Shown: one piece after another, positions 17,004 to 25,120 of the stretch
Numbering within the stretch: position 1 is the stretch's first letter
Layout of the letters: each line of letters starts with the position of its first letter
Source of the DNA: Acidilobaceae archaeon
Lineage (GTDB): Archaea; Thermoproteota; Thermoprotei_A; Sulfolobales; Acidilobaceae
Assembly: GCA_027037535.1 (NCBI GenBank)
Contig: JALVZQ010000003.1
Span: 124,001-188,000 of the forward strand
Length of the DNA stretch: 64,000 nucleotides
Reading direction: 5' to 3'
Notes under the pieces: generated by a model
Told to the model about the DNA's origin: nothing
Seen by the model: the letters and a program-made list of their open reading frames with translations, nothing else
The model's database searches: none
Position numbers and translations under genes: made by a program

Positions 17004-17912
17004 TTATTTCTCGGCTTGAACTATCATTCTCGCGAGGTCTACGTCTAGTAGAATTGTGTCTTTTCCTATCCGGGCTAGGCCTAATGGTTCTATGGCGGCG
17101 GCGAAGTAGTGTAGCCATTTTGTATAGTTATCTAGTTCGTTGACTGGTACTTTTATCATCCTCTCCGGGGACTGGAGACGTTTTCTTAGAAGGTTCCTAG
17201 CCTCTAGGATAAAACTATCGCTTACTATAACCGGTATCGGGGTCGGTTTCCTATGTATTTCGTGTATGTAGTAGGCAACTGCCTTGGCTTGGGGTCTTCT
17301 CGCAACTTCCAGAAGAGCTATTGCCCCCTCGGGTTTGAGGCCCCCGGTTAGATTGAGCATTACGATCTCGTCCTCGCCGCGGGCGATCGTTTTTCTAACA
17401 TCGCTCCCTATAGCCATCGCCAGGCTTCTAAGAGCCTGCCATAGGTTTTCCCTCATCCCCTGTATGGTTCTATACTTTATTGATGCGTGTGGTAGTTTTT
17501 CCTCGAGGTACCTCTTCAATACTTTTCCTGCGAGTATCCCTGAGCCGGTCTCGGTCACGTAGAGATATACTCCTGCCACATAGTCCGGGTCCCGGGAATG
17601 GGCGTATTCTATCCATGGATTCATCGCGTTGAGCTCGGCGCTCATCCTCTTATGATCCCATCTAAGCGAGTCCAAAATATGGTCCTGGAGACTACCCCAC
17701 CCGCCTAGACTATTGATGCATTCGATCTCCGAAGGACTGCCGGGAGGGATGGATAAGCACTTCATGAGGATCTGTAGGTGTTCTACTATTTCTCTATGTT
17801 CTATTTTGATAGGGCATTCTTCGGGGAAATCGTGGCATTTTCCGAGTAGAGAGCTGAAATTCCTCGGGATGCTTGTTCCGACCGTTATAAAATGGACTAG
17901 TCTATAATTCAT
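17004..17912 (-). CDS. CARF-domain protein, APE2256 family (possible ring nuclease)
   Basis: The 302-residue protein has a CARF (Rossmann-like) ligand domain. It opens with VHFITVGTSIPRNF and carries the diagnostic VMLNLTGGLKPEGAIALLE motif found in APE2256-type CRISPR CARF proteins. The C-terminal ~80 residues look like a small helical/winged-helix part; I see no HEPN R-x4-H motif. Crn1-type ring nucleases, which degrade cyclic oligoadenylate, have a similar two-part build. Given Cas10 with GGDD and Csx1 nearby, a role in ending or sensing cOA signalling is the best inference. It lies 61 bases after cas4 and 26 before cas6 on the same strand. Confidence 0.8.
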   Translation of the reverse strand: MNYRLVHFITVGTSIPRNFSSLLGKCHDFPEECPIKIEHREIVEHLQILMKCLSIPPGSPSEIECINSLGGWGSLQDHILDSLRWDHKRMSAELNAMNPWIEYAHSRDPDYVAGVYLYVTETGSGILAGKVLKRYLEEKLPHASIKYRTIQGMRENLWQALRSLAMAIGSDVRKTIARGEDEIVMLNLTGGLKPEGAIALLEVARRPQAKAVAYYIHEIHRKPTPIPVIVSDSFILEARNLLRKRLQSPERMIKVPVNELDNYTKWLHYFAAAIEPLGLARIGKDTILLDVDLARMIVQAEK

Positions 17913-17973
17913 ATCTTATGCACCGTCCAGAACCTGGATATTCTCCAAGTATGATTATTTGTCTCGGAGGATT

Positions 17974-18564
17974 TTAACTATAGGGACAAACTCTCCTATA
18001 AATACATGTTCTACACGTAATACTTGGCCGCTTTGGGGGCGGGGGACTATTCATGCTGAGTGTTTTGTGCGTCTCTCTTATCTCTTTGAGAGCGGTTATA
18101 ATCCATGTATTATTTACTTTAACGATATTCTCTGGACTGGCAATATATGCTTCGACGCCTCGATAATCGTTGTGTTCGGCGAGGATCATGTAGACCCCTG
18201 CCTGGACGTATGCTGGGTCGTCTCTTCTTGGGTGGCGTAGCTTCGCCTCTATAATGATGTTTTTATCTCTACACGTTACTAGGGCGTCTATGCTTCCAGA
18301 TACTCTTAGGGCGCTGCTCCACAGTCTTTTCTCCCGGTATATCCCGGTTATCTCGCAGTCCTGGGCTAGCTTCTCCACGGCGTCTCGGAGTATTGATCCT
18401 ATGAGGTCATCGTATCCTATCAGCCTCGCGTGCTCGGCTGTGAAGTGAGGCGGGCTCCACGCTATTCCAGGGCCGTGCACCTTGAGCCAGGCAAGGGCCG
18501 GGCACCAGTAGTGGTTTGATACGAGCTTAGCCGTTATTCTCCCCTTATAGCTCGACAACTCCAT
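17974..18564 (-). CDS. cas4: Cas4 nuclease (RecB-like, 4Fe-4S)
   Basis: The 196-residue protein is a Cas4: an N-terminal cysteine (NHYWCPAL, Cys21) and a C-terminal CRTCIYRRVCPYS supply the four iron-sulfur ligands. The nuclease core shows GSIDALV (acidic metal ligand), IIIEAKLRH (ExK) and YVQAGVYM (QxxxY). Cas4 trims prespacers and sets their length and orientation before integration. ATG 18564 overlaps the cas2 end by 20 bases, indicating translational coupling. A second Cas4-related gene (csa1) leads the same operon, as in crenarchaeal adaptation modules. Confidence 0.93.
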   Translation of the reverse strand: MELSSYKGRITAKLVSNHYWCPALAWLKVHGPGIAWSPPHFTAEHARLIGYDDLIGSILRDAVEKLAQDCEITGIYREKRLWSSALRVSGSIDALVTCRDKNIIIEAKLRHPRRDDPAYVQAGVYMILAEHNDYRGVEAYIASPENIVKVNNTWIITALKEIRETHKTLSMNSPPPPKRPSITCRTCIYRRVCPYS

Positions 18565-18823
18565 CCCTCTTATACGATAAGCCTATGACAAGCGCGTTCT
18601 CCAGGCTCCACTCGGGGACGGTCATTATAAGCACGGTGTCGGTTCTTGGATCTATGCGTCTCGCTGCGACCTCCGCTACCCTGTTCCTGAGCCCCCTGTA
18701 GGATCCTCTATAGACGTAGACGCTCCTCTGTATCCTTGAAAACCCCATCCTGAGTAGGTCGTTCGCGAGCTTTACCCTATTAGTATCGTCGCTCACGTCA
18801 TAAGCAACTAATAATACACCCAA
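18545..18823 (-). CDS. cas2: Cas2 endoribonuclease-like integration subunit
   Basis: With TTG 18823 as start the protein has 92 residues, the usual Cas2 size. It begins VLGVLLVAYDVSDDTNR; the first-strand aspartate (AYDVSDD) and the RIQRSVYVYRG strand are typical. The track start at 18871 would add 16 residues from inside cas1 and is less likely. GGATGGTG lies upstream of the TTG. Cas2 bridges two Cas1 dimers in the spacer integration complex. It sits directly between cas1 and cas4. Confidence 0.92.
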   Translation of the reverse strand: MGVLLVAYDVSDDTNRVKLANDLLRMGFSRIQRSVYVYRGSYRGLRNRVAEVAARRIDPRTDTVLIMTVPEWSLENALVIGLSYKRDGVVEL

Positions 18824-18830
18824 TACCCGT

Positions 18831-19796
18831 TCACCATCCCTCCGGGGGCAACGCGGACCAGTCTCCTCCATCTACAAGGGCAGAAGCAAGCCTCCAAGCG
18901 TCCCTGACTATGACGCCTCTAACATCGTAGCGTGACCCAGGATACCTCGACTCCTCCATCTTGAACCACGCCTTGAGGAGACCGCTCCGAGTCTCCCTCG
19001 ACAAGGACCCGTCGGGCTCCAAGACTACATCCTTCCTAGCCGCGTACTTCAATACAGTCCACTCCGCCAGCCATCTATAAGGCTCCATAAAGTCAAGGGT
19101 GAGACTCGGCCTCCCACTCTTCTCCACATGCATAAACCCCATATACGGGTAGAGCCCCGCCAGCCACAGGCTCCTATGACATACGCCCCTGAGGAGACCA
19201 TAAGCATAGTCCAAAGCAGTATTCCACTCGTCCCCGCCCCTAGGTATCCGGGCCCTAAACCCTTTCTCCCCGAGAACCGTGTACTCTACGATACTAGCCC
19301 AGTACCTCCTCCCAGCCTCCGCCTCCAACAACCTCAACTCATCGATAGAAGAAGCCTCCACCACCCTAGCATAATACGCCTCCAGCCCCCACGCTGTATC
19401 CCTCAACTCCAAGCCATAACCCCTACTCAGCCTCTTCAAGAGCCAAACCCTGCCACGGATCTTCCCCTTAACAAACCACTTCGCAGCCCTCAGCCTAAGA
19501 CCAGGATTCAGCCTCCACTCGGCCTGAGCAATATACTTGTCAGCGGTCCTAGTAGGAGTCCCCGGGAGAACCACCGAGACCAGGTCCCCGCGGGGACCAG
19601 CGAAATACAAGGGAACACCAGACCTACCCGCCTCATACAAGAGCCTCGCACTAACACTAGCAGAACTAGACGATACAACAATAACGTCGACCTCCGATAA
19701 AGGAACACGCTCAACCAGCTCCCTCCCACGCCTAACCTCAACCTGGCCCCTCCTGAGCCCTAGGCTCAGCCCGGGCCCCACCACTACGAGCCTCAC
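18831..19796 (-). CDS. cas1: Cas1 integrase
   Basis: From GTG 19796 (MRLVVVGPGLSLGLRRG, behind GGGGTGG) the protein has 321 residues. Catalytic metal ligands fit the family: Glu in LRLLEAEAGRRYW, His in GFMHVEKSGRPSL and Asp in LTLDFMEPYRW. Cas1 integrates new spacers at the leader end. The longer track ORF (to 19967) overlaps csa1 and is unlikely; even the chosen start overlaps csa1 by 59 bases. The coding strand is remarkably rich in G and T, as are csa1 and the leader, giving a GTG/GGG/CTG-heavy codon pattern unlike cas2 and cas4. Confidence 0.94.
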   Translation of the reverse strand: MRLVVVGPGLSLGLRRGQVEVRRGRELVERVPLSEVDVIVVSSSSASVSARLLYEAGRSGVPLYFAGPRGDLVSVVLPGTPTRTADKYIAQAEWRLNPGLRLRAAKWFVKGKIRGRVWLLKRLSRGYGLELRDTAWGLEAYYARVVEASSIDELRLLEAEAGRRYWASIVEYTVLGEKGFRARIPRGGDEWNTALDYAYGLLRGVCHRSLWLAGLYPYMGFMHVEKSGRPSLTLDFMEPYRWLAEWTVLKYAARKDVVLEPDGSLSRETRSGLLKAWFKMEESRYPGSRYDVRGVIVRDAWRLASALVDGGDWSALPPEGW

Positions 19797-20502
19797 GCCT
19801 ACCACCCCAACACACGCTCCTAAAAGGACAACCCTCCGGGCACTCCCCCGGAGACAAGGGTATACCCGGATCCTCCTCCAACACGCCCTCAATATACTCA
19901 ACCATATCCAACAGCCTCGCCCTAAGCCCGTCATCCACACAAACCCGCTCCACCCTCCCACTCCCAAGACTCACCAAGAACCCCACGTCAACCGGGCTCC
20001 CCCAAGCATGCTCCAGCAACAAGGCATACGCGGCGACCACAAGCCTCTTCCTCCCCCAAGTCACACTACCAGGAGGAGAACTCACCAACTCCACAGGATA
20101 AGGCCCCAACACCAGGTCCGGCACACCCTCCCTAAACCCTGCCCAGCCCGGCAGCCTAGGCTCAACCCTGACAGGGACAATATCACGATACCCCAACCAC
20201 CTAACAACACTCGACAAAGCCCACAACCCCGCCACACTCCTCACACCCCTAGCAGCCTCCAACAAGCCCTCCCACCCCCTCTCAACCCCAGACCTCCAAA
20301 CACCCAAAGCCTCCTCATGCATATCCAACCCAGCCCTCATAGCCCGAGTAACACCCCTAACACCAGCCCTCCGCCTCAAAAACACACCCCTACCCGTAGG
20401 ACACATCACCACAAGATCACTAGGCAAAACAACACCAGCACCACGAACGCTCCAAGCCCTCAAGCGAGGCTCCACACAAAAATCATCCCTCCAACTCCAC
20501 AA
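19738..20502 (-). CDS. csa1: Cas4-family protein Csa1 (adaptation module)
   Basis: The C-terminal ~250 residues of a long GT-rich open frame encode Csa1. Key signs are WSWRDD near the start, DLVVMCPTGRGVFLRRR (cysteine plus arginine-rich strand), GVPDLV and PYPVELVSS (acidic nuclease ligands), and the C-terminal iron-sulfur cluster CPEGCPFRSVC. The start is uncertain: TTG 20502 keeps the WSW residues that I recall as typical of the family, while GTG 20475 has GGAGGG upstream. The remaining N-terminus of the 399-residue track ORF is translated leader DNA and is excluded. Csa1 is the first gene of the cas operon, reading away from the array. Confidence 0.85.
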   Translation of the reverse strand: MWSWRDDFCVEPRLRAWSVRGAGVVLPSDLVVMCPTGRGVFLRRRAGVRGVTRAMRAGLDMHEEALGVWRSGVERGWEGLLEAARGVRSVAGLWALSSVVRWLGYRDIVPVRVEPRLPGWAGFREGVPDLVLGPYPVELVSSPPGSVTWGRKRLVVAAYALLLEHAWGSPVDVGFLVSLGSGRVERVCVDDGLRARLLDMVEYIEGVLEEDPGIPLSPGECPEGCPFRSVCWGGRREARSGGARAEPRAQEGPG

Positions 20503-20863
20503 GCCAAGAATCCAACCAATAAGATTGAAACTCCCACTAATAACACACCACCAAAAATAAAAGAACACAACCACAAATAATAAACCCACACCCACCACAC
20601 AACACCATAACAGACACCCACAAACCCATCCGAAACAAACCCACACAAACAACAACACCAAACCCCCAACAAAAACACAAACAACAAAAAGAACAACACC
20701 AACCCATCCGAAACACAACCACAAAACCCCCGCACAAAACAACAAAAAACCAAAAATTCGAAACCAAAACCAAAAAACATAAAACCCCAAAAACCCAAAC
20801 AAAAACAACAGAATAGAAAACACAACCAACACAAAAACAATACCGAGCCAGAAACAACCACTG
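20503..20863 (+). promoter_or_regulatory. CRISPR leader, A/C-only, shared with divergent cas promoter
   Basis: The 360 bases between csa1 and the first repeat consist almost only of A and C on the plus strand. The array repeats end in ATAGAAAG on this strand, so this is the leader side where transcription and spacer insertion start. A 14-base direct repeat AACCCATCCGAAAC occurs at 20623 and 20701, 78 bp apart, followed both times by similar sequence. No classical TATA box stands out on the plus strand. On the minus strand TTCTTTTATTTTTGG (~20550) could be the csa1 promoter. Long minus-strand ORFs here are composition artefacts. Confidence 0.8.
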
Positions 20864-21397
20864 GAATACTCAAAAGAGAATAGAAAGTGCGTAGTTTTTT
20901 GAGTGTTTTTGCTAGGTAGAGTCTTCTGAATACTCAAAAGAGAATAGAAAGAACCATATAATCATCAAGAGCAAGCATATTGAAGCTCTTTGGAATACTC
21001 AAAAGAGAATAGAAAGGTCATATCAGCTATCTGTTTCTCCGGTGGAAGTAGTCGAATACTCAAAAGAGAATAGAAAGAGCCATAACCCTCTCAGCACGCC
21101 TAACAACACTAGCAGAATACTCAAAAGAGAATAGAAAGTCTATCCAATCATATTCAAAGTCTTCGATCTTTACTGGAAGGAATACTCAAAAGAGAATAGA
21201 AAGGGAGTGTGGGCCACTAGCCACAAGATAGACATACCCGTTACTGAATACTCAAAAGAGAATAGAAAGAGAATCGTACGCCAATCCACATCTCTACACC
21301 TCATCCATGAATACTCAAAAGAGAATAGAAAGATGTAAGCATTGTTGCTTAGCCTGACGATGGCAGTGTCGTCGAATACTCAAAAGAGAATAGAAAG

Positions 21398-21502
21398 ATT
21401 CTCCCCGGTGCATTTTACACTTACACAACCCCTGGTGGGAATACTTGCGTGGTTTATAGTTTATTGGTCTTATGCATACTTTACTTACACAACCCCTGGT
21501 GG
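21398..21502 (+). repeat. Anomalous double unit in the array (eroded repeat, duplicated spacer end)
   Basis: Between intact repeats at 21374 and 21503 lie 105 bases instead of about 40. At 21439 the seven bases GAATACT remain of a repeat, then unrelated sequence follows. The two flanking spacers share TGCAT, five variable bases, and then ACTTACACAACCCCTGGTGG directly before the repeat start. Cas6 should not recognise the damaged copy, so one long crRNA is expected. Confidence 0.85.
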
Positions 21503-23484
21503 GAATACTCAAAAGAGAATAGAAAGTTTAGCCTAGCGTTCTCTTCGAGGGCTCTGATATAGTCGTGGAATACTCAAAAGAGAATAGAAAGGTGGCGACA
21601 GTGAGGAGCCGGGAGAAGAGGAAGCGCCTAGGAATACTCAAAAGAGAATAGAAAGATCTTATGCGCAGGAGCCTAGCCGAGCTACTAGTCCCACTGAATA
21701 CTCAAAAGAGAATAGAAAGGTTTTGGATGTATGAACCTGAATGTATATCCTTCTGTTTTGTGAATACTCAAAAGAGAATAGAAAGCCTCTATTACATAGT
21801 GAGAACACAAATACGCCTATCTCAGAATACTCAAAAGAGAATAGAAAGATTTTCTTTTAAGCGAGTTTCATATCGAGCTCGAATACGGAATACTCAAAAG
21901 AGAATAGAAAGGGCGGTCTACCGCTCTTCATAGCCTCATACAATGCTTGAATACTCAAAAGAGAATAGAAAGATATCTATCATTCAACCTATTATAATAT
22001 TTGTAAATTGACTTGAATACTCAAAAGAGAATAGAAAGTCCTACCAGTCTTAGCCGGGGGCTGTATGTTTAGTGCTCTAGAATACTCAAAAGAGAATAGA
22101 AAGTGTCTATGTCTCGAATGATCATGGCTACCATCCCCCGGGGGAATACTCAAAAGAGAATAGAAAGTTCTTGTGTTCTGGGATCGTTGCATGGTAGTAT
22201 TACGTTTATGAATACTCAAAAGAGAATAGAAAGTACCCGCCAGCACCATCTGCCGACAACCAAGCCCAACCATAGAATACTCAAAAGAGAATAGAAAGAG
22301 TTCGTATAGAAATTCCTCAAGCCTATCCCAATCGTTCGAATACTCAAAAGAGAATAGAAAGTCACACCTGTTACGTCGAGGAAACAGCAAGGCTTCCCAT
22401 GGAATACTCAAAAGAGAATAGAAAGTCTAACACATTCTTTAGGTATTCTCTAGCTTTCATTTGAATACTCAAAAGAGAATAGAAAGCTACAACTAATAAG
22501 TCTCTCACGATCATTTGCTGATTCGGAATACTCAAAAGAGAATAGAAAGCATACTTCATCTATAAGAACATAGGTAGCTTTATCGTTGGAATACTCAAAA
22601 GAGAATAGAAAGAATTATAAGAATTTAGTTTAGAGATTTTTATCACCTGTGCAGAATACTCAAAAGAGAATAGAAAGATAAGGTTGGGCGAGCCACAATG
22701 CAGGGCGTAATCGTAGAATACTCAAAAGAGAATAGAAAGTATAACAGGCATCCGTTTCTTAACTAATGCTACTACGCCCGAATACTCAAAAGAGAATAGA
22801 AAGCTCTAATTCCATGATTTGTTCCTCGCCCCATTCAGCGGGGAATACTCAAAAGAGAATAGAAAGCACCACTCCCGGGTGGTTTTTGTTTTACGTTTCC
22901 TTCTTTCCCGAATACTCAAAAGAGAATAGAAAGTAGTCTAAATAATAAAATATTATTCCTGCGTCTGCTAATGTGAATACTCAAAAGAGAATAGAAAGTC
23001 GGGGAGTGCTAGCTCCCTTGGAATAGCCTTCTCTGGCTTGAATACTCAAAAGAGAATAGAAAGCTCATGTGGTTTAAGAGGACCCGGGTCGTGTCCTGGA
23101 GCGAATACTCAAAAGAGAATAGAAAGATGGGAAGTCCACGACTACTTTATACAGTTTAATGTAAAGAGGGAATACTCAAAAGAGAATAGAAAGACGCTTT
23201 ATGGATTTTTGCCTTGTGCCCTGTTTTATTATTATGGAATACTCAAAAGAGAATAGAAAGCCAAGATACACTGTCCCGTTCTCGTCTATAGCCGCCACAA
23301 GAATACTCAAAAGAGAATAGAAAGCCGCCGCCATGATAATGGCGGGGCTAACAGCTACGGGATGAATACTCAAAAGAGAATAGAAAGTACTCTGTCTTCT
23401 ATTGGCTTACCCTTATACTTGTGGCTTACGAATACTCAAAAGAGAATAGAAAGCCATAAGAGATGATTCCTATACTTACTGCTT

Positions 23485-23513
23485 CCAATACTCCGAATAC
23501 TCTAAAGTATTGG
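23485..23513 (+). terminator. Inverted repeat at the array trailer end
   Basis: CCAATACT (23485) and AGTATTGG (23506) form a perfect 8-bp stem with a 13-base loop that contains the start of the degenerate last repeat. It may end array transcription or block Cas6 cleavage; no clear T-run follows directly, so termination is only a possibility. Confidence 0.35.
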
Positions 23514-23608
23514 GATTGGAGAACCAATTGTGTTTTTGCATTCAGTGTGATTAGGATTGTAGCTGATGCTTCTAGTATTTATAAGAAATAGAATGTATAG
23601 AGAAGACG

Positions 23609-23620
23609 TATATTTTTATA
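23609..23620 (+). promoter_or_regulatory. Candidate promoter of the cmr operon
   Basis: TATATTTTTATA lies between the array end and the cmr genes, about 60-70 bases before the GGAGGAGGTG ribosome site. It would give a short leader of roughly 40 bases. A second A/T stretch (TTATTTATGTATATA, ~23655) is closer but would place the start site inside the ribosome site. Confidence 0.35.
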
Positions 23621-23675
23621 GTAATTCAACATAAATAAAATACGGGGAGAACATTATTTATGTATATAACTATAT

Positions 23676-24653
23676 TTGTGGAGGAGGTGTATCATACTGT
23701 CATCTAGTAAAAAACCAGATTCATTACTCGTATTCGCAGTTTCTTTAACCAAACTTCATCCAGGAGCTGGCCGTAGTCCAGGGATTGTAGATCTCCCAGT
23801 AATCAGGGATCCTCTAGGGTATCCATTTATTCCAGGTACAATGTTCAAGGGTAGCCTCAAGACAAATTTAATCAAGAAATATTCTTCTGAAAAAGAAAAG
23901 ATTAGATGCCTACTGGGTCCAGAGCCCGAGGAACCGGAAAAATATACTGGGGCACTTACCATAAGTGACTTGTATCCCTTATTCCTTCCAGCACCAAGCA
24001 CATACCGGGGCCTAGTATATGTTACGAGTAGAGTATTGTTATCCCGCGCATACGAGATAGCGAGGACATTCGGTAATCACAATGCTCTAGTTCAAGCACT
24101 AGGATCCCTATTGGATAATTCGGAAGAAAACAAGATTGTGATAATAGGAGAAGAGGGTCAAGAAAAAACAAGAATAGGAGCATACACGATGGAGGCAGAT
24201 TTCAAAAACTTAGCTGGAGACAACCAAGATAACCCGCTCAAGAGTATGGAAGATATTCTAGACGATCTATACGTGTTGTATCATAGGATACCTCTAAGTA
24301 ACAGGATAGTCATACTACCAGAGGAATACGCTGTACCTGTGATTGAGAGCGTGTTAATAAGGATATCGAGAGTGAGACTAGACAGAGAAACTAAAACAGT
24401 TGAGCAGGGAGGTCTATGGACGGAAGAATATATTCCTTGGGGAACAATCTTCATGGGAGCAATAATCGATAATGGATTCAAGCATAATAATTGTAAAGAA
24501 AAAATCGGAGACGATCCGACAAAAACACTACTACAACTGACCAGCAACATATTCACCCTAGCCATAGGCGGTAAAGAAACCGTAGGAGGAGGAATAACAA
24601 AGATCCTACTATTAAAGGGTGGAAGCAATGAGCAGACAACTGGACATGGTTGA
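23676..24653 (+). CDS. cmr4: Type III-B RAMP protein Cmr4 (Cas7 backbone)
   Basis: The product is Cmr4, the repeated backbone subunit that cuts target RNA every 6 nt. Signs are LTKLHPGAGRSPGIVDLPVIRD, with the catalytic aspartate in VDLP, then PFIPGTMFKGSLKTN, the thumb region, and the late GGKETVGGGITKI glycine-rich loop. The track start TTG 23676 lies upstream of a perfect GGAGGAGGTG ribosome site (23680-23689). Behind that site the only in-frame candidates at good spacing are ATA 23694 and CTG 23697. The true N-terminus is therefore probably about seven residues shorter and uses a rare start codon. It heads the cmr operon. Confidence 0.9.
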   Translation: MWRRCIILSSSKKPDSLLVFAVSLTKLHPGAGRSPGIVDLPVIRDPLGYPFIPGTMFKGSLKTNLIKKYSSEKEKIRCLLGPEPEEPEKYTGALTISDLYPLFLPAPSTYRGLVYVTSRVLLSRAYEIARTFGNHNALVQALGSLLDNSEENKIVIIGEEGQEKTRIGAYTMEADFKNLAGDNQDNPLKSMEDILDDLYVLYHRIPLSNRIVILPEEYAVPVIESVLIRISRVRLDRETKTVEQGGLWTEEYIPWGTIFMGAIIDNGFKHNNCKEKIGDDPTKTLLQLTSNIFTLAIGGKETVGGGITKILLLKGGSNEQTTGHG

Positions 24654-25104
24654 GCTCGCGATGAAACATGCGCTAAGACTAAACCAGCTAGTATCAACAA
24701 CCGAAAAGGGAAAGGACTTAGCGAAAAAACTGAGGAGTAGAGCACGGGAACTACCCTCTCTAATAATGGACAACGGCCTCGTAGTGACACTCCTATTTTA
24801 TCTATCAAAAGCCGAGAACCCAAAGATCGTAGAGAACTCAGTAAAAATCATGCTAAACAATGAGAGAATAAAAGATTCAATATTGAACCCCGGCAAATAC
24901 GCTTATGCCCTTATAGCTGCATCCGTGCTTACAGCACTGAAAGAAACAGGTATAATCAAGATAGAGTCCGATGCAAGTGTCGAAGATATAGTAAAGATAT
25001 TGATAGAGAAGAGAGAGAGCCAAGAAGTAATGATTACCGGCATAATAGAAGAATATGTCGTGAACCTAAAGAGAGCAGCCGAATTCCTCTGGGAGGAAGA
25101 ATAA
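24628..25104 (+). CDS. cmr5: Type III-B small subunit Cmr5 (Cas11)
   Basis: The 158-residue helical protein (MSRQLDMVELAMKHALRL, then a series of amphipathic helices) is the size and place of Cmr5, which lines the inner filament of the Cmr complex and contacts target RNA. ATG 24628 follows GGGTGG at good spacing and overlaps the cmr4 end by 26 bases; the track's GTG 24619 adds three residues. Sequence conservation in this family is weak, so the call rests on size, helicity and operon position between cmr4 and cmr1. Confidence 0.85.
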   Translation: MSRQLDMVELAMKHALRLNQLVSTTEKGKDLAKKLRSRARELPSLIMDNGLVVTLLFYLSKAENPKIVENSVKIMLNNERIKDSILNPGKYAYALIAASVLTALKETGIIKIESDASVEDIVKILIEKRESQEVMITGIIEEYVVNLKRAAEFLWEEE

Positions 25105-25120
25105 GAGGAGGGCCCACACT

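Larger units (their letters stand above)
20864..23518 (+). CRISPR. CRISPR array, 24-nt repeat, 40 intact plus 2 degenerate repeats
   Basis: The repeat begins GAATACTC and ends GAGAATAGAAAG (24 nt); I counted 40 identical copies from 20864 to 23453. Start-to-start distances are 61-67, so spacers are 37-43 nt. One distance is 129 (21374 to 21503), where a middle repeat at 21439 keeps only its first seven bases. A terminal copy at 23495 reads GAATACTCTAAAG and then diverges. This gives about 41 spacers. Orientation follows the 3' ATAGAAAG (expected 8-nt crRNA handle) and the degenerate copy at the right end. Transcription is therefore left to right. Confidence 0.98.

Noticed and set aside
16978-17118. 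47-residue N-terminal extension of Cas6 in the track
   Set aside because: Arginine-rich translation of the overlapping CARF gene in another frame; an ATG at 16977 gives a normal Cas6 length.
20460-20937. Long hydrophobic minus-strand ORFs over the leader (20460-20873, 20537-20857 and the N-terminal half of 19738-20937)
   Set aside because: They are F/V/L/W/C/G-rich only because the leader is G/T-rich on the minus strand and lacks stop codons; no start sites or family features.
21315-23373. ORFs inside the CRISPR array (21342, 21661, 21992, 22371, 23038, 23176 and others)
   Set aside because: They repeat the peptide NTQKRIE or LFSFEYS, the translation of the repeat unit.
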